A stretch of 64,000 nt of DNA from contig CM046863.1 in NCBI GenBank assembly GCA_025617745.1, forward strand, positions 11,662,273 through 11,726,272. The letters are read 5' to 3'. The position numbers and the translations under genes were made by a program. The notes under the pieces were generated by a model. It did not search any database. It was not told the origin of the DNA and saw only the letters and a program-made list of their open reading frames with translations. Origin of the DNA: Heliocidaris erythrogramma (taxonomy: Eukaryota > Echinodermata > Echinoidea > Camarodonta > Echinometridae). Positions 11,596-22,124 of the stretch are shown here, piece after piece; position 1 is the first letter of the stretch; each line of letters begins with the position of its first letter.

Positions 11596-12108
11596 AAAAA
11601 GAGATAAAGTTGAGAGGAGATGTGTGTAATTGGAGAATATTGGGCAAAAAGAAGGAGAAAGGGAGACAGAAAGCACAAGAGAAGAAATAGTGAAAAAGAG
11701 AGGGAATCACTGGGGGAAAAAGGGAGAGATAAAAAAGTTGAGGGAAGATGTGTGAAAGCGGAGAATTTTGGCATAAAGAGGGAGAAATGGAGGGAAAGCA
11801 CAAGGGAAGAAATAGAGAGAGAGGGAATCATTGGGGGAAAAAGGGAGAGATAAAAAAGTTGAGGGAAGATGTGTGAAAGCGGAGAATTTTGGGCATAAAG
11901 GTTGAGAATTTTGGGCATAAAGAGGGAGAAATGGAGGGAAAGCACAAGGGGAGAAATAGAGAGAGAGGGAATCATTGGGGGAAAAAAGAGATAAAAAGTT
12001 GAGGGAAGATGTGTGTAAGTGGAGAATTTTGGGCATAAAGAGGGAGAAAGGGAGGGAAAGCACAAGAGAAGAAAAGGTGAAAGAGAGAGAGGGAATCATT
12101 GGAAAACA
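11596..12108. repeat. Purine-rich minisatellite, about four units of ~120 bp
   Basis: Units repeat GAAGATGTGTG...GGAGAATTTTGGG...AAAGCACAAG...GAGGGAATCATTGGGGG. Spacing is about 120 bp, with one unit lengthened by an internal ~24-bp duplication near 11890-11915. The long open frames on both strands here (for example minus 11496-12065) are products of the repeat and are not genes. Confidence 0.85.
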
Positions 12109-12275
12109 GATTTTCTGTCAAATGAACTACATGTATAAGGTAGAGAAGTAGGAATCAACCTGTAACTGTGATGTATACCCCTTTTTCCTGCCGAAGGAGG
12201 GGGGGGTTGTAGGTTGAAAATTGCCCGTTACACTTTCACTACATTCAGGGTGGTAACAAAAATCAATATATTATA

Positions 12276-12448
12276 CGGTGGAAACTTAGTATAACGAGGT
12301 CCTTGGGACTATTAAAATTACCTGGTTAAATCCAGAATCTCGTTACATCAGTTTAAAAAAAAAGAATATAAAAAGTTGAGACCAAAATATTGCCTTGTTA
12401 TATCAGGAATATTGTTGTATCAGACCTCTTTATACTGAGTTTCCACTC
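12276..12448. mobile_element. Small pogo/Tc1-like MITE
   Basis: The left end CGGTGGAAACTTAGTATAAC is mirrored by TATACTGAGTTTCCACTC, with TA on both sides (12274-12275, 12449-12450). 173 bp, no coding content. It has the same style as the MITE at 1734-1903. Confidence 0.7.
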
Positions 12449-12599
12449 TACCATGATAAACATTTTTATAACACTCTTTATGGAGAAAGATCTTTTTCTT
12501 CATCAAGAACAAAAAAAAAAAAAATTTAATAGTAAAGACCAATTGAGAGAGGTGCTTGTGAGGTAAAGCTCAGAGTCGCCAAATTTCATATTATTGGTG

Positions 12600-12845
12600 A
12601 AACTTGTTTCAGGGACGGCCTCTTCTTGATGCCATACGCAGCCCCGTGCTATCGACGAAGTCCTCCGCACAAAAGTGCTCGGAGCACACAACACTGTGCT
12701 CACTCGGCCCCTTCCAATGGGCGCGAGTTAATTTTACTTTTGCGGTCCATTTCCTTCTTATATTTGGGTCTTTAGGGAATAAATGTAGACTGACACCCTC
12801 CTTTGTGGTGTTACTGCAACCTGCAACAACGCAGCGTTGCGGCAT
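12600..12845 (-). pseudogene. THAP-domain protein gene, frameshifted
   Basis: On the minus strand a start codon near 12845 opens MPQRCVVAGCSN, followed by LFPKDPNIRRKW and VVCSEHF. This is the C2CH zinc module of a THAP domain: Cys-x4-Cys at residues 5 and 10, then CSEH downstream, with the usual FPKDP and W. Near 12630 the frame changes: the open frame ends RRGRP-stop, while another frame continues GIKKRPSLKQ, the expected end of the domain; the AVPTIF-like close is lost. THAP domains bind DNA and are found in P-type and, as I recall, Kolobok-type elements as well as host proteins. It starts about 320 bp inside the right transposon end and faces inward, so it most likely belongs to the transposon. 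Confidence 0.75.
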
Positions 12846-12951
12846 ACTTCGCTTTAGAGGTGGTTTTCGAGGTGGTATACACAACAACAAGTTAGTTTGC
12901 ACATGTAATACATAGGCAATATTGTAAACAAGCATCGGCAATGTCGGTTTG

Positions 12952-12959
12952 TGACGTCA
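12952..12959. promoter_or_regulatory. CRE-type palindrome at the right transposon end
   Basis: TGACGTCA within GTGACGTCACACGTCA, about 110 bp upstream of the THAP start codon on the minus strand. It mirrors the pair at 8590-8607, which suggests duplicated promoters in the two transposon ends. Confidence 0.5.
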
Positions 12960-13162
12960 CACGTCAATCATGCTCGCGGAACGAGAATTCGGGGTTTAAA
13001 AGGGGGCGGAGCTTAGCAGACTGTTTTGGACATGAATACCTGGGGGAAATATTATTTTAAAAATATCTTGATACGTATTTATTGCAAACGGATGTGATTT
13101 TTCAATTTAGATGAGATGCATGTACAAAATACCAAGAATTATAATTTCATAACAGGGGACCT

Positions 13163-13817
13163 TTAAGCTTCTCCGATTCTTTTGAGCTATGCAAACTGCT
13201 ATTTTCAGGGGCGGCTCTACGGGGGGAGGGGGCGGTTGCCCCCTATGATTTTTCAAGTGCCCAAAGAGAGAGATATAGAGAGAGAGAGAGAGCGAGAGAG
13301 GTGGAAGAAAAACGAAAAAAGGAGAAGAAGAAAGAAGAAAGAAGAAAGAAGAGTATGCAATTATTATTATTATGATTATTATCATTATTATTATTATTAT
13401 TATTTGTTCATCTAAAACTTAAATTAATTCGCTCGTTGGCAGGGGGCGCAATGCCCCCCCCCCCCCCCCCCCCATTCTCACCTTTCCAAGCACCCCACAA
13501 GTCTCCTGCTACCCACAGAAATGCCGCTTTTTATAGTCTTTCACTGCCTTCTTTTTCTCTTTTTAAGGCAGTGGCGTATCTAGGTATTATGACGCCCTGG
13601 GCAAACAGTGAATTTGCACCCCCCCCCCCCCCTCCCCGAGTCAAATTATGTTATGCGAGGAAGCCAAGCGACCGAGCAGCAATTTTTTAAAATTAATTTT
13701 TTTTTTTTTACCCTTCCACAAGGTTCCTTTATTCATCATCAACATGACAATTTTTAAAAAAGATCTTAAATATGTTTTTTTCCATGATTTATCAGCGTAT
13801 AAGCGCATACCATTATA
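13163..13817. other. Low-complexity DNA with poly(C) runs and microsatellites
   Basis: GAGA- and GAA-rich tracts (13265-13350), an ATT microsatellite (13360-13402) and long C runs (about 13453-13473 and 13619-13632) follow the phrases GGGGCGGCTCTACGGGG and CAGTGGCGTATCTAGG. These look like ends of short degenerate elements. Frames here are low-complexity. Confidence 0.5.
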
Positions 13818-15482
13818 CACTGTTGGTCATAAAGGTGGAATATTTTTTTTCACCAAATTTTCACAGCGTAATTATTACAACATGATTTGAATATGGCATT
13901 TATGGTGCATGATAACCACTTTACTTTATTATTCTGCCTTTTACACACGTTTGACAGTGATATTTTACAAGTTTATGTCCTAAGCGATGGATGTCATGAG
14001 CATAGAACAACAATGACGACAATATACAGTAAATTTAAGGATCATGAGATACAGTATTTATTTTCAATCTCTCTCAGTTTTCCAGATGACTTCTTTTTTG
14101 TGATTTCATGGACAAATTTGCATCAAACTTGAGTCATTGTTCTTACTCAGTCACTAGTATCGGGTATGTCCACCCCTGGCACGAACCAGCGCATGCAGAC
14201 GTCGTGGCATGCTGTCCACTAACTTGTTGATGACGTCAACAGGCATAGCGTCCCATTCTTCCCTCAGAGCATCTGCCAACTCCTGCAGATTTTGAGGAAT
14301 GACCTCTCTGTCGTTGATGGCTCGGCCTAGGGCATCCCATGCATGCTCTATGGGGTTCATATCCGGCGAACAAGCTGGCCATGGCAACTGTACGACGCCC
14401 TCTGCCTCCAGGAATTCCCTTACTGCAGCGGCCCTGTGCGGTCTAGCGTTGTCATCCTGCAGTCGGAAATTGTGCCCATACACTCGTCTTGCATATGGAA
14501 GACAGTGGAACTCCAAGATATCCCTGTAGGCGGCGGCGTTGACGTTTCCGTCCGGAACCACCAGTGGCGTTTTCCCTCCATAATGGATGCCGGCCCATAT
14601 CATCACTGAGCCGCCTCCGCCTTGAGTCGTCTCGTGGATACATTCATCGCGAAGGTTTTCCCCGGCTAATCGACGAACTCGTTGTCTCCCATCCTTTCGG
14701 TCAAGGATGAACCGGCTCTCGTCCGTGAAGACCACATGTTGCCAATGTCCTGGATGAAGCCTTCTGTGCTCCCTAGCCCAAAGAAGACGAGCTACTCTGT
14801 GGCGAACAGACAGGCGTGGACATTTGGTCAACCGTCGTGCTCGGTAACCATGTTGGAGCAATCTGCGATTAACGGTTGACCGGGAAACGTTGATCCCATG
14901 ATATCTCCTCCACAAGCGACGAAGACGGCTCGTGGGCAATTTCCGGTTTCTGCGGCTGAAATTCAACAGTTGGCGATCATCTCTTCTTGTGGTCAATCTG
15001 GGACGTCCTGGAGATTTCCGTGGCCGCACATTCCCCGCCTCACGTTGACGTTTCAGGATCTTAGAGACTGCACTCTGTGATATCCCTAGGACTTCTGCGA
15101 TATCAGTCTGCTTGTAGCCCTCCTGTCGCAGTGCTACCACTCTCTCGCGTGTTGCTGTTGCCGTTGGACCAGGCATAGTCCAGGGAACGTCTCTACCGAT
15201 TTTTATTTCAAACGGTACAAGGAACTCGAAAAAATGCAACCTTCTTATACACAGTGCTAAATCAGGGAAAGGGACAGAATATCATATGCATAGGCTTTTA
15301 TAGTCTATCAAAAGAATTTATTACGTAATCCAAATTTCTCATGTTATAATGTCACCTGTGTAATGGGGAAACATTATGTAATCACTCAATTACCATTTTG
15401 TCTACGCGTAGCCTTTCAAATACCAACAAAACTGTCGATTTTTATTCAAAAATATTTTATTCCACCTTTATGACCAACAGTG
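13818..15482 (-). mobile_element. Complete Tc1-type transposon
   Basis: Ends CACTGTTGGTCATAAAGGTG and its mirror at 15463-15482 are identical over about 25-28 bp, with TA on each side (13816-13817, 15483-15484). The interior holds one intact transposase gene. Length 1665 bp is normal for Tc1 elements. Perfect ends, a clean target duplication and an unbroken gene indicate a recent insertion. Confidence 0.93.
14154..15176 (-). CDS. Tc1/mariner transposase, intact
   Basis: Transposase that binds the element's inverted repeats and performs cut-and-paste transposition into TA. The start at 15176 gives MPGPTATATRE and 340 aa, the usual Tc1 length; the frame stays open to an upstream ATG at 15239 (361 aa). 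In the 340-aa numbering a helix-turn-helix region (KQTDIAEVLGISQSAVSK) spans about 22-39, the GRPR linker is at 57-60, and a second HTH follows. Catalytic residues are Asp152 (FTDESRF), Asp242 (QDDNARPH) and Glu277 (SPDMNPIEHAW), with 34 residues between the last two: the DD34E signature of Tc1. No stop or frameshift interrupts it. Nothing shows whether it is expressed. Confidence 0.93.
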   Translation of the reverse strand: MPGPTATATRERVVALRQEGYKQTDIAEVLGISQSAVSKILKRQREAGNVRPRKSPGRPRLTTRRDDRQLLNFSRRNRKLPTSRLRRLWRRYHGINVSRSTVNRRLLQHGYRARRLTKCPRLSVRHRVARLLWAREHRRLHPGHWQHVVFTDESRFILDRKDGRQRVRRLAGENLRDECIHETTQGGGGSVMIWAGIHYGGKTPLVVPDGNVNAAAYRDILEFHCLPYARRVYGHNFRLQDDNARPHRAAAVREFLEAEGVVQLPWPACSPDMNPIEHAWDALGRAINDREVIPQNLQELADALREEWDAMPVDVINKLVDSMPRRLHALVRARGGHTRY

Positions 15483-15484
15483 TA

Positions 15485-15774
15485 TAACAAAATATGCAGC
15501 CGCACAGCGGTGTATTGGATAGTTTGACAAAATATACGTTGTGTGCAATAATATATTAGGTACAAAACAGGCAAAGAGAACATATAGACTCTCAGAAACA
15601 TTTGAAGAAATGCTTTAAGATTTATCTTTGATATATACTTTTCCACATCATAATATATTTTGATAGCTGTCAAAACTTTTTCAAACCTTGGTAACTGACT
15701 TTTACATTTAGCTCAAAATATTACAGGGCTAGGGATGCCCAAAAATGACGCATAGTGTTGTTGGTAGGTGCTTA
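15485..15774. other. AT-rich spacer, nothing recognised
   Basis: Short stretch between the Tc1 element and a minisatellite. The single small frame (minus 15446-15673) overlaps the transposon end and is not supported. Confidence 0.4.
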
Positions 15775-16015
15775 GACGAAAAGGGAATAGCCCAACAGGC
15801 AATTAGCCTTAGTGATAATTAGACAAAGTGATGTTTAGACAAATTGGCATTTCGACCAACTGACAATTAGACTAAATGGAAAATGGACCAAATGAAAGTT
15901 AGACCAACTGCATATTAGACCATATAAATGCCATGTAGACCAGCTAGTTTTAGACTGACTGGGAATTAGACAAACTGACATTAGAGGAACTGGTAGTAGA
16001 CCAAGTGACAACAAA
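15775..16015 (+). repeat. Degenerate minisatellite, ~18-22 bp units
   Basis: Variants of AATTAGACCAACTGACA recur about a dozen times with changing spacing (TTAGACAAATTGGCAT, GACCAACTGACAATTAGAC and others). Confidence 0.75.
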
Positions 16016-16034
16016 ATAAAGATAACTTCAAACT

Positions 16035-17060
16035 CGCAAACATTCGGCCTAAACTTAAAGGAAATTCATTGAATAAAGACGATCTTAAGAATTATCGTCC
16101 AATTGCCAATCTGAAATTCTTTGCAAAGATCCTTGAAAAATTTGCAGCATCCCAGTTGCAAGATCATCTTCGGGAAAATAACCTATATGCTAAATTTCAG
16201 TCAGGTTATCGTCAGTTTTATGGTGTTGAAACAGCTCTTCTTAGAGTTACGAATGACGTGCTAATAGCATTGGATAAAGGTGAAGAAGCAATTCTAGTAT
16301 TGCTAGATTTTTCAGCAGCTTTTGACACCATACGACATGACATTCTCCTGACACGACTAAAAAACAAATTAGGATTAAGAGGCCAGGTCTTGAAGTGGTT
16401 TGAATCCTATCTGTTAGACCGAAGTCATCGTGTGGTCATTGATGGTGAACAATCATCATCTCACCTCATTAAACAGGGAGTCCCGCAAGGATCTGTACTT
16501 GGTCCGATTCTATTTACATTATATACTGCTCCACTTGAATCACTCATAGATCAGTATAATGTACAAAAAATGTTCTATGCTGATGATACACAACTGTATG
16601 TTTCATTTGAAAAGTCAAGTAGTTTTGATCCAGCCGACGAAATCTTGCCTTGCATTCAGGCTATTAAGGAATGGTCCCAAGTCAATTGCCTCAAACTTAA
16701 CAGTAGCAAAACAGAATTTCTCCATATATCCTCACGTTTTCGTGAGTCACAACCTATCAATGCACTAGATATCAATGGAGCGTTAGTTCAAGCAAGCCAA
16801 TCTTGTAGGAATTTGGGAGTGATCTTTGATTCTCGAATGACATTTGAGAACTTTATATTGCGCAAATGTCGTGCTGCTTCATACGCGCTTTACAGAATTG
16901 GTAAAATACGCCATTATTTGGACAAACGTACAACTGAAAAACTGGTACATGCGTTCGTCTTATGTCACATTGACTTCTGCAATAGCCTCATGTTTGGATT
17001 ACCACAACAAAAAATTAGAAAATTACAGACTCTTCAAAATGCTCAAAATCTCTTTATAAT
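16035..17060 (+). pseudogene. Truncated CR1/L2-like LINE reverse transcriptase
   Basis: Reverse transcriptase of an APE-type non-LTR retrotransposon. The open frame begins at RT motif 1 (LKNYRPIANLKFFAKILEK, residues 6-24 from 16069) and shows DFSAAFDTIRHDIL (80-93, first catalytic Asp), QGVPQGSVLGPILF (136-149) and the YADD box (170-173). The thumb follows, with NSSKTEFL and NLGVIF. The DFSAAFD and YADDTQLY spellings fit the CR1/L2/jockey group; the exact clade is uncertain. The endonuclease is missing (5' truncation near 16035). The 3' end is also missing: the frame continues to 17088, but homology stops at about LQNAQN near 17046, where an oppositely oriented LINE begins. No lesion lies inside the retained RT. 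Confidence 0.85.
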
Positions 17061-19314
17061 TCATCTCTTGAGCAACGTCAGGATCTAATGAAAAATAAAT
17101 ACCTAAATGTTTTACAATGCCAACTGCCTTTCCAAAAGGATAAAAAGTTGCAACGCCAACAGATGGCCCCAGAGGCAAAATAAATGTTTTATTTCCATTA
17201 ATCTTAAGTCCGGATATTTTCCTAAAGCTCTCTAAAATTACCTCCTATCTACAAATTGAGTTTATATCGCGTGCAAATATTGTCATATCATCTGCATAAA
17301 GGATCTGCTTTATTTCACCAACGCGAATACCCTTTACCAAGTTATCTTTTCGAATGCAATGAGTTAGACATTCGATACATAAGATGAATAAAATAAGGAG
17401 ACAGCGGATCTCCTTGTCTTAAACCCCGTTCTACTTTGAAATAACCGGTTGATTTCCCTCCGTTGAAAACACAACTTTGAGCTTTAGTATATAGTATTTT
17501 AACCCATTTACTAAACATTGGTCCAAACCCGAATTAATTAAGCACCTTTTGAAGAAAAGTATGCGAAATTGAATCGAAGGCTTTTTCAAAGTCTATTGCC
17601 AATAGATATCCTGGTTTATTAAAATCATATCATTGATTAGTCTTATTGCTTCACCAATGTTTCTATCATTTAAATAACCAACTTGATCGACTGACACAAT
17701 ACTACTCAAACTCGTTTTTAATCTTTTAGAAAGTATCTTAGTAAGGATCTTGTAATCGACATTGAGTAAGGAGATAGGCCTATAATTATTAATACATTTT
17801 GGGACGTTACCATCTTTATGTACAAGTGTAATAATTGCTTGTTTTTGAGAAGGAGATAATTCTTTAAATTTTATATTATCATTAAAAGCATTTACGACTA
17901 AGTCACCGACTACCTGCCAGAATGTAATGTAAAATTCTACATTCAATCCATCATTCCCTGGGGATTTATTCAACCGCATTTCTTTTAGAATATCAATACC
18001 ATCTCCTTGTGGTTAATTTTTCCCTCACAGTGATTTCTCTGATTTTCGGTTAATTTGGGTAAGCTGTTGGGGAAAAAGTTAATGTTCTCACATAATCCTA
18101 CTTCTGAATCGGCATACAATGCTGAATAAAAGTTTCTGATTTCCTGCAAAATATCACTTTCATCATCAATTATATTTTCATTCACCTTTAGCTCTTTAAT
18201 AACACTTTTTTTCCCATTGGAAGCTATTAATTGCTTAAAATATGCCGTTTCTTTCCAGATTGTCAATCCAGCCATTGTCTCTAATATTTGTTGGTAGTTA
18301 TAGTTCTTCCTCTAATTTTAAAATTTCTTGCTCTAAACTGGCAATTTTTTCCTTTCTTTCCTTGGCTTTTTTCTTGGAGTATTTTGTTGTAAAACTGCGT
18401 ATTTCCATTTTCATATAATCCCATAATATTCTGCTATCTGTAATCTCTTCAGATAACCTAAGTTTCAAACGTGTTATTTCTTCTTTCATACTTTTAACAT
18501 AACCTTCATCATTACACAAACTGTTATTAAACTTCCAATAACCCGCCTTTATTGCGGGATTAGTAATAGAATTCAATCTAATAGTCAGTTCTATTGCTGA
18601 GTGATCAGGTGAAATGGAAGGTACTATTTTACAGTTTAACACTGTCTCTCCTAAAATTTCGGAAATAACCCAATAATCCAATTTACTTTGCATAGAAGGA
18701 TTTTCTTGGTGATACGTAAATTGTTTCTTAGTGGCATTTCTTAATCGCCATAATTATGTCTATTGCATTATAGTCAATTAAAACGTTTTAAAACTTATTA
18801 CTGAGCTTAGACTGCTTTTTAAAATATTATTTCCCATGTAATCTAGATGTACATCTCTAACCATATTAAAGTCCCCTCCTATAATAAAAGGCTTATTTTT
18901 AAATACATCTTTTCCTAGGATATGTATAATAATTGTTCCACCTCCTTGCTTCCAACTGGAAAATAAACATTTCATAATATTACCTCTTGATTTTGCAGAA
19001 ACCCAACTGTGAAAATGTATCTACCTTCTGTATCAGTAATTGTATGTTCTAATTTAATATTTACTCCCCTGTCAAATAATATCATAACCCCTTTACCGTG
19101 GTTTGTACCGTGGCTATATATACAGTTCCCCTCCCACATCGAGTTCCAATTATTAAGTATATCTTGTGTACTAAATGTTTCCTGTAGAAAAATAATATTC
19201 CCTCCTTTTTCTTTGCACCATCTAAAAATGCTCCGTCTTTTATTTTTCTCTCTAACACCCTTAACATTTAAAGATATAAAATTGCATACAGAAGATTTAG
19301 TCTTATTTATCATA
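17061..19314 (-). pseudogene. Tx1/L1-like LINE, endonuclease plus partial RT, decayed
   Basis: Read from 19313 leftward. Piece one (18972-19313) is the start of an APE endonuclease: SLNVKGVREKNKRRSIFRW, FLQETFSTQ, SHGTNHGKGVMILFD. Piece two (18778-18975) has IIGGDFNMV. Then follow LDYWVISEIL and SPDHSAIEL (18298-18693), a Lys/Glu-rich linker, SFYSALYA (17985-18275) and RT blocks NKSPGNDGLNVEFYITFW and NYRPISLLNVDYKILTKIL (17593-17979). Further left, in shifted frames, come DFEKAFDSISHTFL, RQGDPLSPYF and ILYADDMTIFA, to about 17100. At least five frame breaks. The organisation matches the plus-strand copy at 46.8-51.2 kb. The region beyond the RT is absent, so this copy keeps its 5' part and lacks its 3' part, the reverse of ordinary LINE truncation. 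Confidence 0.85.
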
Positions 19315-19319
19315 AGGGT

Positions 19320-20102
19320 GTGGAGGAGAACATATTATATAATGGGATGAGAAGCGGATGGGCCGTAGCACACAATTCGCGGCGCGTAAAGCTGACCAGA
19401 TCAAAAAGCCACTACCAATTACCCTCGAAGAAAGAAAGAAAGAATACATACAACATAAAATACTACAAACTAAACACATTAAAAACAAAGAAAATATACC
19501 AAGAAAAGACGTGTCTAAAACAATTCCCATTACCTCCGCTTCCCCTCTCCGTTTACTTCTACTTATATGCTAATGCTTTTCACTATTACATTTCCGACTT
19601 TGTCTGGCATAACCAATTAACCAACATAATAAGTTAACATAATAAATTTACATCATAATGAATCCTTGTTTATTTAAACACTAGGCCTATTTTTATAACA
19701 CTAAATACAGGTTGGGTGATTTCTTCATCTCTCCCCCCCCCCCCCCTACTACAAACATAAAAAAGAACCCCTCCTGTGAATTGAAATACCTCATCTCAAA
19801 CAACTGCAATCATTACATCCACTTAAAAAGCAGTGGGCGTATCCCTGAGATTCCTTGTACTCTATATAGACCCACAAAACAATCATCTAACCAGCATACA
19901 TGTCTTTACATCACAATAGATCCTTGCTATTTCAATACTTTCTATGTAACAATAGATACAATATTCGATTCTACCCATGTTTTTCATTGTGTATACCAGT
20001 GACATAAAAGCTATTATTTTCTCAAAACTATCAATATTTATTGTACTTTGGCTTATGAGAGTACTACCAATGTTGGCATATTTAACCCTTTCATCTGCAA
20101 AC

Positions 20103-20133
<31 letters not shown>

Positions 20134-21710
20134 CTACCTGTCAATCGACATACTTGCATCTCAAACAATTGTAATCATTACATGATCATTACATCCACTT
20201 AAAAAGCGGTGGGCGTACCCCCGAGATTCTTTGTACGCTATGTAGACCCACGAAACAATCATCTAATAATTAACCAGCATACATGTCTTAACATCATAAA
20301 TGATCCTTGCTATTTCAATACTCTCTATGTGACAATGAGTACATTATTTAAACCGACTTACTTGCATCTTAAACAACTGTAATCATCACATCCATTTCAA
20401 AGCATTGGGCGTAACCATGATATTATTTGTACGCTATAGACCCACAAAAACGATCGTGTAATTAACCAGCATGCCTGTCTTTACATCATGCATAATTGAA
20501 CCTTTCAATACTCTCTGTGTAACAATTAATGCAGGTTTGGTGATTTCTTTAATACCCCCTTCAGATTATGTTGTTCTGGATGAAGTTACTGTTTTCTTTC
20601 CCTCCCCCTGCCTTATCCTTTGTTATTGCAGTTACTCTTATTCACACTTAAATAACCAAATTTATCGAATTCTGCTTGAGAAGTTATGACTCGTTTAACA
20701 TCTCATTCTTTAAAATTTTAAAATTTTAAAGATAATCTAATCATTACTAAGGCAGTTTGATCATGTATAGATACAGTAAATAGCATGATAAAATCCTGCC
20801 AACCACTTTGTTCCATCATTTTCTTTCTTTTTTAACTCTTGGACAAAAAGAAAGAAAGCAGGAAATCACCCCTTTTATAATTGACCTCTCACTCATGTAT
20901 TTAAATAGCGAGATAAAATTCTGTCATTGATCTTCAAGCGGCTTCTCCAGAATACCTTTACTTTACTATTTTAAGAAACTGTGTCTCATTGTATATCCTC
21001 TTATTTTTTTTGTTTAACCCATAAAAAGGCAATCTTCCAAATATACAAAAAGGAAACCCTCCCATTTCTCAGGCAATTAGTAAAGTAACTAGTGAGATAC
21101 CATTATCCTTAATTACAATCCATCAAACAAAATCATCAACTGAGATATTAAACAAGTTATACATCGTTTCACATTTTAAATTTTGAAGAAAAAAATTCTC
21201 ATACTTGATATAAGGCAATTCGATCATAATTACACGTACAGTAACCAGCAGGATAGAATTCTGTCCACAAACTTGATCCTTCAAAACGATACCGTCAATT
21301 TACCTTACAAAGAAATTATAACTGTTTTACTTCAACTTCCTTCTCTTTTTCCCCTTCCCCTCCCTTACCTCTTCCTCTCCTCTTTCCCTCTCTTTCCCTC
21401 TTTCATGTTTTTCACTCATGAAAAGAAAAAAAGAAAAGCAGGAAATCACCCCTTTATAATTGACCCTCATGTATTTACTCATGTATATAACTAGCGACAT
21501 GAAATTCTGTCAATGATCATGTTTCTCCAGAATAATACCATTAAATTTACAATTTAAAGAAATTGTGACTCATTGTAGGCTATATCCTCTTATTCTCTTC
21601 TTTTTCTCTTTTTTTTTTAAACCCATAAAAAGCACCTTCCAATTGCTACAAAAAGAAAATTTACCCATTTCTCAGGCAATTAGTATAGCAACTAGTGAGA
21701 TATTATTCCT
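19320..21710 (-). repeat. Two tandem-repeat families, possible 5' UTR monomers of the Tx1/L1-like LINE
   Basis: Family one: about 170-200 bp units at 19783-19960, 20140-20320 and 20350-20540, sharing CATCCACTTAAAAAGC, GTGGGCGTA, TAGACCCAC and ACCAGCATACATGTCTT. Family two: about 300 bp similarity between 20820-21125 and 21400-21706 (AGGAAATCACCCCTTTTATA, TTCTCAGGCAATTAGTA, AACTAGTGAGATA), a period of about 575 bp. All lie directly upstream, in minus-strand sense, of the endonuclease start at 19313. Tandem 5' monomers acting as promoters are known in mouse L1; that role here is inference. No ORF1 was recognised. Confidence 0.6.
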
Positions 21711-22124
21711 TCTCCCCCCCCCCCCCCCCACCACTTCTTTCCCTCTTTCCTACCTTAACACGACGATCGATATCGCGATATCGATAGCGTATACGGTTTG
21801 GCGTGTAAAAACATATAGCAAAATCGAGCCGTATCGTCTGCACTACATAAATGTTTACATGTGCATTCCTTTGCCGTATGTTATCACTCATTTTCGCACG
21901 GTCACGTGGTGTTATTTGACCAATCAGGATGGCTACATTCTTGAACCCGTTTAATAATTATGTTTGTGCGCACTTCAGCTGCGCATCCTGGCTGGTTGTG
22001 TTAAGTGAGTGACAACACTGGGAGAGGATTGCGCGCAGTTAAGACAATGTATACGTACATTTAACACAATGCTTAATAATGGGTACGCAAATGTGTGCAG
22101 TAACCCGGTAAAAATAGATGAAAT
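21711..22124. other. Unassigned DNA with poly(C) tract and 20-bp palindrome
   Basis: A long C run (about 21715-21729) is followed by the perfect 20-bp palindrome ATCGATATCGCGATATCGAT at 21766-21785. The frame 21565-21954 runs through the C run and has no domain. Confidence 0.5.

Larger units (their letters stand above)
8419..13162. mobile_element. Kolobok-like DNA transposon with TTAA target duplication
   Basis: The left end AGGTCCCCTTTTATGGAATT is mirrored at the right by AATTTCATAACAGGGGACCT with two mismatches, and TTAA lies directly outside both ends (8415-8418, 13163-13166). TTAA duplication with 5'-RG ends is the Kolobok pattern; piggyBac also uses TTAA but usually starts CCY. It carries two inward-facing broken genes: a P2X7-tail-like gene on plus at the left end and a THAP-domain gene on minus at the right end. 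Both ends have CRE-type palindromes just inside. No DDE transposase frame remains, so this copy is probably defective. It has picked up a SINE piece, a minisatellite and a MITE. Confidence 0.75.

Noticed and set aside
11496-12065. 189-codon minus-strand frame and overlapping frames
   Set aside because: They arise from the ~120-bp purine-rich minisatellite; the encoded text repeats with the DNA unit.
19320-21710. LTR pair of a retrotransposon
   Set aside because: The repeated blocks are tandem with uneven spacing, no TG...CA ends, and no gag/pol between them.
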